Program-made: the position numbers and the translations under genes
Part shown: positions 44,671 to 54,169 of the stretch, piece by piece
How the letters are laid out: every line of letters starts with the position of its first letter
How positions within the stretch are numbered: position 1 is the stretch's first letter
Assembly (NCBI GenBank): GCA_049115575.1
Contig: JAGDZU010000001.1
Location: 1,083,547-1,147,546, forward strand
Length of the DNA: 64,000 bases
DNA from: JAHEKB01 sp049115575
Lineage (GTDB): Bacteria; Bacteroidota; Bacteroidia; NS11-12g; UBA9320
Direction: 5' to 3'
The notes under the pieces: generated by a model
Databases searched by the model: none
The model's input: the letters and a program-made list of their open reading frames with translations, nothing else
What the model was told of the DNA's origin: nothing

Positions 44671-45222
44671 TTATTTAGCTGCAGTCTTACCTGCTTTTCT
44701 TCTTAATTGTTCACCCTCAAACTTGATACCTTTTCCTTTGTAAGGCTCTGGTGGTCTCAAGCTTCTAATCTTGGCAGCAACCTGACCAATTAACTGCTTG
44801 TCATAGCTTTCAAGAATCACCTTTGGCGGTTGACCTTTTACAGCTTCAGCAGTAACCTTAACCTCAGGTGGAATCTGCATAAAGATATTGTGAGAAAAAC
44901 CTAAATTTAATTCAAGAGTTTGACCAGATACTTTGGCTCTATAACCAACACCAACCAATTCTTGAACGGTTCTAAAACCGTTGCTCACACCTTCAATCAT
45001 ATTGCTCACAAGAGATCTATACAATCCGTGCATGGCTTTTTGCTCTTTAGTCTCATTGGCTCTGTTTATGACCACAGATCCTTCTTCCATTTGAACTTTT
45101 AATTCTGGATGAAGTTCCTGACTCAATTCGCCTTTAGGACCTTTTACGCTTACCACTGAACCATCGATGTTGATTTCAACACCTTCTGGAACGCTTATTG
45201 GGTTTTTTCCTATTCGTGACAT
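44671..45222 (-). CDS. rplF: 50S ribosomal protein L6
   Basis: A 183-residue protein with two similar domains near the factor-binding site. MSRIGKNPISVPEGVEINI at the start, NGFRTVQELVGVGYRA in the middle and RSLRPPEPYKGKGIKFEGE near the end are the family signature. Confidence 0.98.
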   Translation of the reverse strand: MSRIGKNPISVPEGVEINIDGSVVSVKGPKGELSQELHPELKVQMEEGSVVINRANETKEQKAMHGLYRSLVSNMIEGVSNGFRTVQELVGVGYRAKVSGQTLELNLGFSHNIFMQIPPEVKVTAEAVKGQPPKVILESYDKQLIGQVAAKIRSLRPPEPYKGKGIKFEGEQLRRKAGKTAAK

Positions 45223-45231
45223 CTTCTTCTT

Positions 45232-45639
45232 TTATGATACGTAGCACAATACTTCGCCACCTACATTTTCTTTTCTTGCTTCTTTATCAGTCATTACTCC
45301 CTTTGAAGTAGAGATGATAGCAATTCCGAGTCCATTTAAAACACGAGGAATTTCTCCTGTGTGCTTGTATTGTCTCAAACCTGGCTTACTCACTCTTTTC
45401 AATTCTCTAATGGCTGAAAGCTTAGTTACCGGATGGTATTTTAAAGCGATTTTAATTGTTCCTTGAGGTCCAGTAGTATCATCAAACTTAAAGTTGGTGA
45501 TATATCCTTTGTCAAAAAGAACTTTAGTCATCGCGCGCTTCAAATTAGAGGCTGGGATATCTACAATTCTGTGATGTGCCTTGATTCCGTTTCTAATACG
45601 GGTCAAATAATCTCCTATTGGATCTGTTACTTTACTCAT
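45232..45639 (-). CDS. rpsH: 30S ribosomal protein S8
   Basis: A 135-residue central-domain 16S-binding protein. DPIGDYLTRIRNGIKAHH (about 6-23) and the C-terminal GLGIAIISTSKGVMTDKEAR are typical. In E. coli S8 represses the spc operon; no target site can be demonstrated here. Confidence 0.98.
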   Translation of the reverse strand: MSKVTDPIGDYLTRIRNGIKAHHRIVDIPASNLKRAMTKVLFDKGYITNFKFDDTTGPQGTIKIALKYHPVTKLSAIRELKRVSKPGLRQYKHTGEIPRVLNGLGIAIISTSKGVMTDKEARKENVGGEVLCYVS

Positions 45640-45642
45640 GTT

Positions 45643-45912
45643 CTACCAACTTGCTTTAGTTACACCTGGAATAAGACCTTTAGAAGCCATTTCTCTAAAT
45701 ACGTTTCTGCTCAGTCCAAAATGTCTGATATAACCTCGTGGTCTACCTGTGGCAGAACATCTGTTTCTCAAACGTGTTGGAGAAGCGTTTCTAGGCAGCT
45801 TTTGCAAACCTTCGTAATCACCAGCTTCTTTAAGTGCAGCTCTCTTTGCAGCATAGGTCTTAACCGTATGCTCTCTTTTGCGCTGCCTCGCTTTCATTGA
45901 TTCTTTAGCCAT
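45643..45912 (-). CDS. rpsN: 30S ribosomal protein S14, zinc-free form
   Basis: An 89-residue protein with the C-terminal motif LPRNASPTRLRNRCSATGRP followed by RGYIRHFGLSRNVFREMA. Only one Cys is present, so it lacks the four-cysteine zinc site of the short S14 form. Normal place in the spc block. Confidence 0.97.
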   Translation of the reverse strand: MAKESMKARQRKREHTVKTYAAKRAALKEAGDYEGLQKLPRNASPTRLRNRCSATGRPRGYIRHFGLSRNVFREMASKGLIPGVTKASW

Positions 45913-45917
45913 ATTCC

Positions 45918-46463
45918 TTAATTCTTTTTAAATGGAAGTCCTAATTCTGTTAATAAACTATGGCACTCTACATCAGATTTTGCAGTTGTTACAAAAGTGA
46001 TGTCCATACCATTCATTCTTGATACCTTATCGATATCTATCTCCGGGAAAATGATTTGTTCAGGAATACCAACTGAGTAGTTTCCTCTACCATCAAATCC
46101 CTTATCGCTAACTCCTCTGAAGTCCCTTACACGAGGTAAAGCAACATTCACTAGGCGATCTAGGAATTCATACATTTTCTCTCCTCTAAGAGTGACTCTA
46201 CAGCCAATTGCCATATCTTCTCTCAATTTAAAGTTAGAGATTGCTTTTTTGGAGTAAGTAGGAACTGCTTTCTGACCAGCGATCAATGACATTTCCTCTA
46301 CTGCAGTATCTACCAATTTCTTATCGGCAACACCGTCTCCAATTCCTTGATTCAAACAGATCTTAGTCAATTTAGGAATCTGCATTACATTGCTGTAATT
46401 GTGCTTTTCCTTCAATTTCCCAACGATCTCGTTTCTGTACGTATCTTGTAATCTAGGTTTCAT
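45918..46463 (-). CDS. rplE: 50S ribosomal protein L5
   Basis: A 181-residue 5S rRNA-binding protein of the central protuberance. IPKLTKICLNQGIGDGVADK (about 28), FKLREDMAIGCRVTLRGEKM and RDFRGVSDKGFDGRGNYSVG are conserved. Confidence 0.98.
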   Translation of the reverse strand: MKPRLQDTYRNEIVGKLKEKHNYSNVMQIPKLTKICLNQGIGDGVADKKLVDTAVEEMSLIAGQKAVPTYSKKAISNFKLREDMAIGCRVTLRGEKMYEFLDRLVNVALPRVRDFRGVSDKGFDGRGNYSVGIPEQIIFPEIDIDKVSRMNGMDITFVTTAKSDVECHSLLTELGLPFKKN

Positions 46464-46464
46464 T

Positions 46465-46803
46465 TTAATTCTTTATAAAATCTCCTGTTTTCTTAGCGTA
46501 ACGCTGAAGTTTACCTTGATCATTTCTCTTTCTACCAACTCTAGTAGCTTCGCCGCCTACCACTAATTGTAGTTTGCTCACTCTAACAGGAGCTTCCAAC
46601 TTCACAATTGATCCATTTGGATTGTCTGCGTCTGGCTTTCTGTGTTTGGTAACCATGTTTACACCGTCTACAATAGCAGTTCCAGCCTGAAGATTAACTT
46701 TCTTCACCTCGCCAGTCTTATTCTTGTCATCTCCAGATAATACTTTAACAGTATCTCCTTTTCTGATGTGCAACTTTGGTATTTTGTTGAATTTGCGTTT
46801 CAT
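46465..46803 (-). CDS. rplX: 50S ribosomal protein L24
   Basis: A 112-residue protein that starts 50S assembly. The KOW motif KGDTVKVLSGDDKNKTGEVK (about 16-35) and TKHRKPDADNPNGSIVKLEA are clear. One base upstream of rplE. Confidence 0.98.
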   Translation of the reverse strand: MKRKFNKIPKLHIRKGDTVKVLSGDDKNKTGEVKKVNLQAGTAIVDGVNMVTKHRKPDADNPNGSIVKLEAPVRVSKLQLVVGGEATRVGRKRNDQGKLQRYAKKTGDFIKN

Positions 46804-46805
46804 TT

Positions 46806-47174
46806 TTACAGTACTTCTGGTGCTAATGATACAATTTTCATAAATCTACGATCTCTCAACTCACGTGCAACAGGGCCGAAAATACGAGTAGCTCTTGGCT
46901 CGTCTTGTGCATTTAATAAAACACAGGAGTTGTCATCAAAACGGATATAAGATCCATCTTGTCTTCTCAATTCTTTCTTGGTTCTCACTACAACAGCTCT
47001 AGAAACAGATCCTTTCTTTACGTTTCCAGAAGGCATTGCTTCTTTTACCGTAACTACTATCTTGTCTCCAACACGAGCATATCGTCTTTTGGTACCACCA
47101 AGCACACGGATACAAAGTACCTCTTTGGCACCGCTGTTATCTGCTACTTTAAGTCTTGACTCTTGTTGTATCAT
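46806..47174 (-). CDS. rplN: 50S ribosomal protein L14
   Basis: A 122-residue intersubunit-face protein. MIQQESRLKVADNSGAKEVL at the start, VRTKKELRRQDGSYIRFDDN and GTRIFGPVARELR-like ATRIFGPVARELRDRRFMKI near the end are diagnostic. Confidence 0.98.
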   Translation of the reverse strand: MIQQESRLKVADNSGAKEVLCIRVLGGTKRRYARVGDKIVVTVKEAMPSGNVKKGSVSRAVVVRTKKELRRQDGSYIRFDDNSCVLLNAQDEPRATRIFGPVARELRDRRFMKIVSLAPEVL

Positions 47175-47175
47175 C

Positions 47176-47430
47176 TTATTTAGCTTTTTCTATTACTTCT
47201 ACCAATCTCCAACGTTTGTTCTTGCTCAATGGACGAGTCTCCATGATTTTAACAATATCGTTTTCATTGCATTCATTTTTTTCGTCATGCGCCTTAAAAC
47301 GAGAAGTAGTCTTTACGAACTTCTTGTATTTAGGGTGCTTCACTCTACGCTCAACGGAAACAGTTATGGTTTTATCCATTTTACTGCTGTATACCGTTCC
47401 AACGATTTCTTTTCTTGCGTTGCGTTCCAT
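47176..47430 (-). CDS. rpsQ: 30S ribosomal protein S17
   Basis: An 84-residue OB-fold 16S-binding protein. RKEIVGTVYSSKMDKTITVS (about 5-24), KHPKYKKFVKTTSRFKAHDE and METRPLSKNKRWRLVEV match the family throughout. Confidence 0.98.
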   Translation of the reverse strand: MERNARKEIVGTVYSSKMDKTITVSVERRVKHPKYKKFVKTTSRFKAHDEKNECNENDIVKIMETRPLSKNKRWRLVEVIEKAK

Positions 47431-47431
47431 C

Positions 47432-47641
47432 TTATGCTTCTTTATTCGCCGTAGCGTTTCTTCTGCTGTTAATCTCTGTTAAATAACGCGCAATCAACTT
47501 TCTTGAAGCTCTCAATTTATGAGGGTTTTCGATAGGTGATACTGCGTGACTGAATTCCATTTTATTCAATTGAGCTCTTTCATCCTTTAAGTTAAGGTGA
47601 AGCTCTTTATCAGTCATTTGTTTAATATCTGAGTATTCCAT
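47432..47641 (-). CDS. rpmC: 50S ribosomal protein L29
   Basis: A 69-residue helical-hairpin protein at the exit tunnel, where chaperones and SRP dock. MTDKELHLNLKDERAQLNKM and NPHKLRASRKLIARYLTEIN are typical. One base between it and rpsQ. Confidence 0.97.
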   Translation of the reverse strand: MEYSDIKQMTDKELHLNLKDERAQLNKMEFSHAVSPIENPHKLRASRKLIARYLTEINSRRNATANKEA

Positions 47642-47643
47642 TC

Positions 47644-48063
47644 TTATTCGCTAAAATCTGGTCTAACTACTAGTTTGGTGGTGATAGGCAATTTCTGAGC
47701 TGCAAGTCTCATACCTTCTCTCGCGATTTCCTCGCTCACACCATTAATTTCAAAAATGATTGTTCCCGGCTTGATAACAGCTACCCAATATTCTGGAGAA
47801 CCCTTACCCTTACCCATACGAACTTCAGCAGGCTTTTTAGTTACCGGCTTATCAGGAAAAATTCTAATCCAAAGTTTTCCCTCTCTTTTCATATGACGGT
47901 TCAATGCAATCCTTGCCGCTTCTATTTGACGCGAAGTGATCCAACATGGCTCCAATGACTTCAATCCGAAATCACCAAACTCTATACGATGGCCTCTTCC
48001 TGCCAGGCCTTTAACACGGCCTTTCTGTCTTTTTCTATATTTAACTCTTTTTGGAGATAACAT
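47644..48063 (-). CDS. rplP: 50S ribosomal protein L16
   Basis: A 139-residue protein lining the A-site tRNA path. MLSPKRVKYRKRQKGRVKGL, GRGHRIEFGDFGLKSLEPCW and RMGKGKGSPEYWVAVIKPG are family hallmarks. Two bases upstream of rpmC. Confidence 0.98.
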   Translation of the reverse strand: MLSPKRVKYRKRQKGRVKGLAGRGHRIEFGDFGLKSLEPCWITSRQIEAARIALNRHMKREGKLWIRIFPDKPVTKKPAEVRMGKGKGSPEYWVAVIKPGTIIFEINGVSEEIAREGMRLAAQKLPITTKLVVRPDFSE

Positions 48064-48071
48064 AATTCACT

Positions 48072-48791
48072 CTATTTATTAGGTAACCTTCTTCTTTGGT
48101 TTGGTCTCTTTCTAGAATCTCTCTTCTTGGGTTCACCCAATCCCATATTAATAGATAAGTCTCTTTTTCCGAATACCTCTTCTTTGAAGATCCAAACTTT
48201 GATTCCTATCTTACCATATACGGTTTGTGCTTCTGACAATGCATAATCAACATCAGCTCTAAATGTGTGCAATGGAATACGACCTTCTTTGAACTGCTCA
48301 GTTCTAGCCATCTCCGCACCATTCAATCTACCAGAAACCATTACTTTAATTCCTTTAGCTCCCATTCTCATGGTTGAAGCAATAGACATTTTTACAGCTC
48401 TCTTATAAGCTATACGACCTTGAATTTGGTTTGCAATAGACTCACCTACCAAAGCGGCATCTAACTCAGGACGCTTAATTTCAAATATGTTAATCTGAAC
48501 GTCTTTCTTAGTTAATTTCTTTACCTCTTCTTTTAGTTTGTCTACTTCAGAACCTCCTTTACCAATCACTATCCCTGGACGAGAAGTGTGAACAGTAATG
48601 ATGATTCTCTTAAGCATACGCTCTATTAAGATCTTAGATATTCCTCCACGAGGGATACGAGCCTTAAGATATTTTCTAATCTTATTGTCTTCGGCCAATT
48701 TAGTAGCGAAGTCTTTTCCTCCGTACCAATTGCTCTCCCATCCTCGGATGATACCTAATCTAATTCCTATTGGGTTTACTTTTTGTCCCAT
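48072..48791 (-). CDS. rpsC: 30S ribosomal protein S3
   Basis: A 239-residue head protein at the mRNA entry. MGQKVNPIGIRLGIIRGWES, the KH domain with RPGIVIGKGGSEVDKLKEEV (about 68-87) and the C-terminal AQTVYGKIGIKVWIFKEEV are clear. Its ATG overlaps the rplV stop by one base. Confidence 0.98.
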   Translation of the reverse strand: MGQKVNPIGIRLGIIRGWESNWYGGKDFATKLAEDNKIRKYLKARIPRGGISKILIERMLKRIIITVHTSRPGIVIGKGGSEVDKLKEEVKKLTKKDVQINIFEIKRPELDAALVGESIANQIQGRIAYKRAVKMSIASTMRMGAKGIKVMVSGRLNGAEMARTEQFKEGRIPLHTFRADVDYALSEAQTVYGKIGIKVWIFKEEVFGKRDLSINMGLGEPKKRDSRKRPNQRRRLPNK

Positions 48792-49186
48792 TATGCTTCG
48801 TTTATTTCTTCAGTTTCCACTTCTTTTACTTCTTCTTGAGCCGCTGCAGTATCAACCACTAAAGTGATGTGATTTGAGCGCTTGCGAATACGGTGAGCTC
48901 TACCTTGAGGAGCTGGTTGAATACGCTTAAGCATTCTTGCTGAATCAACAAATACGCTTTTTACGATCAATCCAGTTTCTTCATCAACACGCTCATCATT
49001 AATCTGCTGCCAGTTAGCTATAGCTGATTTCAAAAGCTTTTCAACTTTTTCAGCATAAACTCTTTTCTGGTTGAACTTCAATGTATTCAAAGCATCCTCT
49101 ACCCTTTGACCTCTAATTTGGTCAACAACCAATCTCATCTTTCGAGGAGACATTGGGCAATTATTCAATTTTGCTATAGCTTCCAT
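48791..49186 (-). CDS. rplV: 50S ribosomal protein L22
   Basis: A 131-residue protein whose loop lines the exit tunnel. SPRKMRLVVDQIRGQRVEDA (about 13-32) and RIQPAPQGRAHRIRKRSNH are diagnostic. The last ~20 residues are an acidic tail (VKEVETEEINEA). Confidence 0.98.
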   Translation of the reverse strand: MEAIAKLNNCPMSPRKMRLVVDQIRGQRVEDALNTLKFNQKRVYAEKVEKLLKSAIANWQQINDERVDEETGLIVKSVFVDSARMLKRIQPAPQGRAHRIRKRSNHITLVVDTAAAQEEVKEVETEEINEA

Positions 49187-49188
49187 AT

Positions 49189-49452
49189 CTATTTCTTCGC
49201 TTGGTGTCCTTTAAACGTTCTAGTTGGAGCAAATTCTCCCAACTTATGACCTACCATGTTCTCTGTTACAAAAACAGGTATGAACTTGTTGCCGTTATGC
49301 ACTGCAATAGTGTGTCCAACAAAATCAGGAGTAATCAGTGAGCTTCTGCTCCATGTCTTGATAACTGACTTCTTTCCAGATTCAGTCATCCTTTCAATCT
49401 TTCTCTCCAATTTGTAATGGACAAAAGGCCCTTTTTTTAATGATCTAGGCAT
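49189..49452 (-). CDS. rpsS: 30S ribosomal protein S19
   Basis: An 87-residue head protein that contacts S13. MPRSLKKGPFVHYKLERKIE, IKTWSRSSLITPDFVGHTIA and VGHKLGEFAPTRTFKGH match the family almost residue by residue. Confidence 0.98.
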   Translation of the reverse strand: MPRSLKKGPFVHYKLERKIERMTESGKKSVIKTWSRSSLITPDFVGHTIAVHNGNKFIPVFVTENMVGHKLGEFAPTRTFKGHQAKK

Positions 49453-49455
49453 CGC

Positions 49456-50277
49456 TTATTTTTTCTTTCTCTCAACTATTAATCTTGAAGAATGCTTCTT
49501 CTTACTTCTCGTTTTAAGACCTCTAGAAGGAATACCATTTCTCGATCTGGCTTGTCCCCCTTTAGATCTACCCTCTCCACCACCTTGTGGGTGATCAACT
49601 GGGTTCATAGCAGCTGGTCTAGTACGTGGCCTTCTACCCAACCATCTAGATCTACCTGCTTTACCAGATATTTCTAATTGATGATCAGCATTTGACACTT
49701 CGCCTATCGTGGCCAAACATGTAGCGAGAATCATTCGAGACTCACCAGATGGCAACTTGATAGTAGCGTATTTACCGTCTCTAGCAAGGAGTTGAGCGCT
49801 TGTTCCCGCACTTCTGCAGATTTCTCCACCCTTACCAGGCTGCATTTCAATATTGTGAATTGTGGTTCCCAATGGAATCTTAGATAAAGGAAGTGCATTT
49901 CCCACATCTGGGCTCGCATTTTCACCACAGTTTAATTTCATTCCTACTTCAATGCCCTTAGGAGCAATGATGTATCTTTTCTCTCCGTCTGCAAACTGAA
50001 TTAAAGAAATGAATGCAGTTCTGTTTGGATCATACTCTATAGTCTGAACAACAGCCTCTTCAAAACGATTTCTTTTAAAATCAATAATACGGTATCTTCT
50101 CTTGTGACCTCCACCTATATAGCGCATGGTCATTTTACCTGTATCATTTCTTCCCCCAGTTCTTTTAATAGGAGCTAATAAGCTCTTCTCTGGCTTTGAT
50201 GCAGTTAATTGCTCAAAGTTATTGGCAAGCTTAAAACGCTGGCCTGGAGTCGATGGTTTGATTCTTCTAATTGCCAT
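49456..50277 (-). CDS. rplB: 50S ribosomal protein L2
   Basis: A 273-residue protein needed for peptidyl transfer and subunit joining. GRNDTGKMTMRYIGGGHKRR (about 42-61), SAGTSAQLLARDGKYATIKL and the catalytic-region MNPVDHPQGGGEGRSKGG with its conserved His are intact. Confidence 0.98.
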   Translation of the reverse strand: MAIRRIKPSTPGQRFKLANNFEQLTASKPEKSLLAPIKRTGGRNDTGKMTMRYIGGGHKRRYRIIDFKRNRFEEAVVQTIEYDPNRTAFISLIQFADGEKRYIIAPKGIEVGMKLNCGENASPDVGNALPLSKIPLGTTIHNIEMQPGKGGEICRSAGTSAQLLARDGKYATIKLPSGESRMILATCLATIGEVSNADHQLEISGKAGRSRWLGRRPRTRPAAMNPVDHPQGGGEGRSKGGQARSRNGIPSRGLKTRSKKKHSSRLIVERKKK

Positions 50278-50279
50278 AC

Positions 50280-50570
50280 CTATATGCTTTCGTAGAAGTC
50301 AATAGTGGCATCATTTTTCAATGAAACCATTGCCTTCTTAAAGTTGGAAGTTTTTCCGTTAACAACACCAGATTTTGTAAATCTGCTTTTTCTTTTTCCT
50401 TGTACAACCCATGTGCGAATTTTGTCCACCTCTACATTGTACATTTTCTCTATAGCGTCTTTAATCTCAGGCTTAGTAGCTTTAAGATCAACAACGAACC
50501 CGTACTGGTTATACTTCTCACCCAGTAGGGATGCCTTTTCAGTTATCAAAGGTTTTACTAGAACAGCCAT
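50280..50570 (-). CDS. rplW: 50S ribosomal protein L23
   Basis: A 96-residue exit-tunnel protein and docking site for trigger factor and SRP. VLVKPLITEKASLLGEKYNQ and YGFVVDLKATKPEIKDAIEK followed by VRTWVVQGK-like IRTWVVQGKRKSR are typical. Short loop form. Confidence 0.97.
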   Translation of the reverse strand: MAVLVKPLITEKASLLGEKYNQYGFVVDLKATKPEIKDAIEKMYNVEVDKIRTWVVQGKRKSRFTKSGVVNGKTSNFKKAMVSLKNDATIDFYESI

Positions 50571-50571
50571 A

Positions 50572-51198
50572 TCAGTTAAGTGTCTCCTTTATTTTAGTGA
50601 TTGAATCCTCTACAAGAATTAAGCTTTTAGCTTTTAATATCTCGTATGTATTAATATCTGATGCAACCATCACTTCCGCATTTGGAATGTTTCTAGCTGA
50701 TCTGTATACGTTCATATCATGCGATGGAATAACCATGAGAGTTCTGCGTCCATCTAACTTTAAGTTAGCAAGAACAGATGCATACTCCTTAGTTTTGGCT
50801 GAATCCATGGCAATGCTATCTATTACATATACCTCTTTGTCTTTAGCTTTATAGCTCAATGCAGACTTTCTGGCCAATTGCTTAAGCTTCTTGTTCAATT
50901 TAAAGCTATAATCTCTTGGTCTTGGACCGTGGAACCTTCCACCGCCACGCATAACGCCTGATTTCACACTACCAGCACGAGCAGTACCCGTACCTTTTTG
51001 CTTCTTGATTTTACGTGTAGAAGCTGTTACTTCTGACTTGTCCTTTGTTTTATGCGTTCCTTGTCTTTGGTTCGCTCTAAACTGCTTTACATCCAGATAA
51101 ATGGCATGATCATTTGGCTCAACACCAAAAACATTCTTAGGAAGATTAACTTCCTTACCAGTTTCAGCACCTGATGTATTTAATACCTTTACTTTCAT
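50572..51198 (-). CDS. rplD: 50S ribosomal protein L4
   Basis: A 208-residue protein whose long loop reaches the exit tunnel. RANQRQGTHKTKDKSEVTAS (about 41-60), KQKGTGTARAGSVKSGVMRG and GGRFHGPRPRDYSFKLNKKL are conserved. In E. coli L4 represses the S10 operon; no leader structure could be shown, and the operon here has no gap ahead of rpsJ. Confidence 0.98.
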   Translation of the reverse strand: MKVKVLNTSGAETGKEVNLPKNVFGVEPNDHAIYLDVKQFRANQRQGTHKTKDKSEVTASTRKIKKQKGTGTARAGSVKSGVMRGGGRFHGPRPRDYSFKLNKKLKQLARKSALSYKAKDKEVYVIDSIAMDSAKTKEYASVLANLKLDGRRTLMVIPSHDMNVYRSARNIPNAEVMVASDINTYEILKAKSLILVEDSITKIKETLN

Positions 51199-51199
51199 T

Positions 51200-51817
51200 T
51201 TACTTCTCGATCATTACAAAGGAGCCCTTATGACCAGGTATTGCTCCACTTAAGACTAATACATTGTTCTCAACATCAACTTTCAAGACTTGAAGGTTTT
51301 GCATTTTTACACGCTCACCTCCCATTCTACCTGCCATACGAGTACCTTTATATACTCTAGACGGGGTAGAACCTGCTCCAATTGATCCCGGTGCTCTCAA
51401 TCTGTTATGCTGTCCGTGAGTCGCATCTCCAACACCGGCAAAACCGTGTCTCTTTACAACCCCTTGGAAACCTTTTCCTTTTGAAGTACCAGCAACGTCA
51501 ACATACTCACCTTCAGTGAACACTTCAACGGTAATGTTTTCTCCAACTTGAACTTCGCCTTCATAATCTCTTACTTCAGCTACAACTCTCTTAGGAGAAG
51601 TCTTAGCTTTAGCAAAATGACCTTTCAATGCATTAGACGTGCTTTTTTCTCGCTTGTCTATTGCGGCAATTTGAACAGCATTATAACCATCTGTCTCAGT
51701 GGTTTTGATCTGAGTCACCACGTTTGGCGCAGCCTCGATCACTGTACAAGCCTCTTTCTTACCGTTTTCGGTAAACATAGAGGTCATACCTACTTTTTTT
51801 CCTATGAACCCAATCAT
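51200..51817 (-). CDS. rplC: 50S ribosomal protein L3
   Basis: A 205-residue early-assembly protein. MIGFIGKKVGMTSMFTENGK and the tip region GKGFQGVVKRHGFAGVGDAT with the conserved Gln (methylated in some bacteria) and RAPGSIGAGSTPSRVYKGT are clear. Confidence 0.98.
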   Translation of the reverse strand: MIGFIGKKVGMTSMFTENGKKEACTVIEAAPNVVTQIKTTETDGYNAVQIAAIDKREKSTSNALKGHFAKAKTSPKRVVAEVRDYEGEVQVGENITVEVFTEGEYVDVAGTSKGKGFQGVVKRHGFAGVGDATHGQHNRLRAPGSIGAGSTPSRVYKGTRMAGRMGGERVKMQNLQVLKVDVENNVLVLSGAIPGHKGSFVMIEK

Positions 51818-51822
51818 TGTTC

Positions 51823-52131
51823 TTAAACTTTTATTTCTACATCTACACCACTAGGCAATTCCAATTTCATGAGTGCGTCAACCGTCTTAGCACTGGAACT
51901 ATAAATATCCAATAGACGCTTGTACGAGCTCAACTGAAACTGCTCTCTTGACTTCTTGTTTACGTGAGGAGAACGCAAAACAGTAAAGATTTTCTTGTGA
52001 GTTGGAAGTGGAATTGGTCCACTAACAACAGCACCAGTAGCCTTAACTGATTTTACAATCTTCTCAGCTGATTTGTCAATCAAGTTGTGATCGTAAGACT
52101 TTAATTTTATGCGTATTTTTTGATTAATCAT
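51823..52131 (-). CDS. rpsJ: 30S ribosomal protein S10
   Basis: A 102-residue protein, also NusE in antitermination complexes. IRIKLKSYDHNLIDKSAEKI (about 6-25), GPIPLPTHKKIFTVLRSPHV and the C-terminal LELPSGVDVEIKV are diagnostic. It follows fusA by 3 bases, so the str and S10 blocks are joined. Confidence 0.98.
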   Translation of the reverse strand: MINQKIRIKLKSYDHNLIDKSAEKIVKSVKATGAVVSGPIPLPTHKKIFTVLRSPHVNKKSREQFQLSSYKRLLDIYSSSAKTVDALMKLELPSGVDVEIKV

Positions 52132-52134
52132 TTC

Positions 52135-54167
52135 TTAAGAATTAGTTGTACCGTTAACTTTTGCTAAAACTTCTTCCGAAATACTTTTCGGTACTTGGTC
52201 GTAATGTGAGAATTCCATAGTAGAAGTTGCTCTACCAGAAGTAATTGTTCTCAATGCAGTTACATAACCAAACATCTCTGAAAGCGGAACAATGGATTTA
52301 ACCACTTGTGAACCGGCTTTCTCACCTACACCTTGCATTTGACCTCTTCTTCTGTTCAAATCACCCATTACATCTCCCATATTCTCTTCAGGTGTAATTA
52401 CCTCAAGTTTCATAATTGGTTCTAGTAATACTGGGCTAGCTATTTTACAAGCTTCTCTGAAAGCAAACTTGGCTGCAGTTTCAAAAGATACTGCATCCGA
52501 ATCCACGGCATGGAAAGAACCGTCATATAGACGAACCTTCAAGCTGTCTACTGGGTAACCTGCCAAAACACCATTCTTCATGGCTTCCTTGAATCCTTTT
52601 TCTACTGAAGGAATAAATTCTCTAGGAATTGCACCACCAACAATTTCGTTGATGAACTCCAAACCTTCTTTTCCTTCATCTCCAGAAGAAATTTCAACTT
52701 GGATATCAGCGAACTTACCACGACCACCAGACTGCTTTTTGTAAGTCTCTCTGTGTTTAACTTGGTCGTTAATGGTTTCCTTATAAGCTACCTGAGGCGC
52801 ACCTTGGTTAGCTTCAACTTTAAATTCTCTTTTAAGACGATCAATAATAATCTCAAGGTGAAGTTCACCCATACCTGAGATTACTGTCTGTCCAGTCTCA
52901 TCGTCTGATTTAACCTGGAATGTTGGATCTTCCTCGGCTAATTTACCCAAGGCCATACCTAACTTATCTACGTCTGCTTGAGTTTTAGGCTCAATAGCAA
53001 CACCGATAACTGGGTCTGGGAAATCCATAGATTCCAATACTATAGGAGATTTCTCATCACATAGAGTATCACCAGTTCTAATATCTTTAAATCCAACTAA
53101 TGCAGCAATATCACCCGCTTGTAGTTGTGGGATTTGATTTTGCTTATTCGCATGCATTTGGAAGATACGAGAAATACGTTCCTTCTTATTAGTACGTGTA
53201 TTGTGAACATAAGAACCTGAATCAAGTTTACCTGAATAAGCTCTAGTAAAACACAAACGACCTACGTAAGGGTCTGTAGCAATCTTAAATGCCAATGCAG
53301 CAAACGGCTCATCAACAGAAGGCTTTCTAGATGTTTCCTCATCGTTGTTAGGGTTAATCCCAACAATAGCTTCTGTATCCATTGGAGATGGAAGAATTTC
53401 CATAACCATGTCTAACATAGCTTGAACACCTTTATTCTTAAAGGCAGATCCACACATCATTGGAACCACTTTTCCAGCGATAGTTGCTTCTCTTAAAGCA
53501 TCAAGGATTTCTCTTTCAGTTAATGAATTTTCGTCCTCGAAATATTTTTCCATTAAAGTATCATCAAATTCAGCAACCGCCTCGAGTAATTCTCCTCTCA
53601 ACGTACGTGCCTCATCAATGATATCCGCTGGAATTTCAATTTCCTGGAAAGTCATTCCCATATCTTCCTCATTCCAAGTAATTCCACGGAAGTTGATTAA
53701 ATCAACAACTCCTTGGAATCCCTCTTCAGCTCCAATGTTCAATTGAAGTGGTAGAGCATGAGAACCCAACATTTCTTTAACCTGAGTACACACGTTAAGA
53801 AAGTCAGCTCCTTGACGATCCATTTTATTTACAAATCCAATTCTAGGAACATTATAGTTATTAGCTAATCTCCAGTTAGTTTCTGATTGTGGCTCAACAC
53901 CGTCAACAGCACTAAATAAGAAAACCAGACCATCCAATACACGAAGAGATCTATTCACTTCAACAGTGAAATCAACGTGACCTGGAGTANNNNNNNNNNN
54001 TGCTCTTGCTCCATCCAGTCCATAGTAGCGGCTCCATCGTGAACCTCCCCTATCTTGTGACTTACGCCACCGTAGTAAAGAATACGCTCTGTAGTAGTGG
54101 TCTTACCTGCATCAATGTGAGCAGCAATCCCTATATTCCTAGTATATGTTAAATCTCTTTTTGACAT
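52135..54167 (-). CDS. fusA: Elongation factor G, interrupted by an assembly gap
   Basis: The translocation GTPase, read in two pieces because 11 N bases (53990-54000) stand in the gene. The front piece has TYTRNIGIAAHIDAGKTTTT (G1, about 6-25) up to MDWMEQE; the rear piece resumes at TPGHVDFTVEVNRSLRVLDG (G3) and runs through NKMD (G4) and domains II-V to the end. The missing part holds the switch I/G2 segment, about 25-45 residues in relatives, so the true gap is longer than 11 bases and the frame break is an artefact. Bacteroidota-type features such as VFLFSAVDGVEPQSETNWR are present. No tuf gene follows it. Confidence 0.95.
53990..54000. other. Assembly gap (11 N) inside fusA
   Basis: Eleven undetermined bases. 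Comparing the flanking protein with EF-G shows that roughly 75-135 bases are really missing, so the N run does not give the true gap length. Confidence 0.95.
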
Positions 54168-54169
54168 TG

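Noticed and set aside
53955..54167. Two separate EF-G genes or a natural frameshift
   Set aside because: The break coincides exactly with the N run and the missing part corresponds to the G2 region, so it is an assembly gap.
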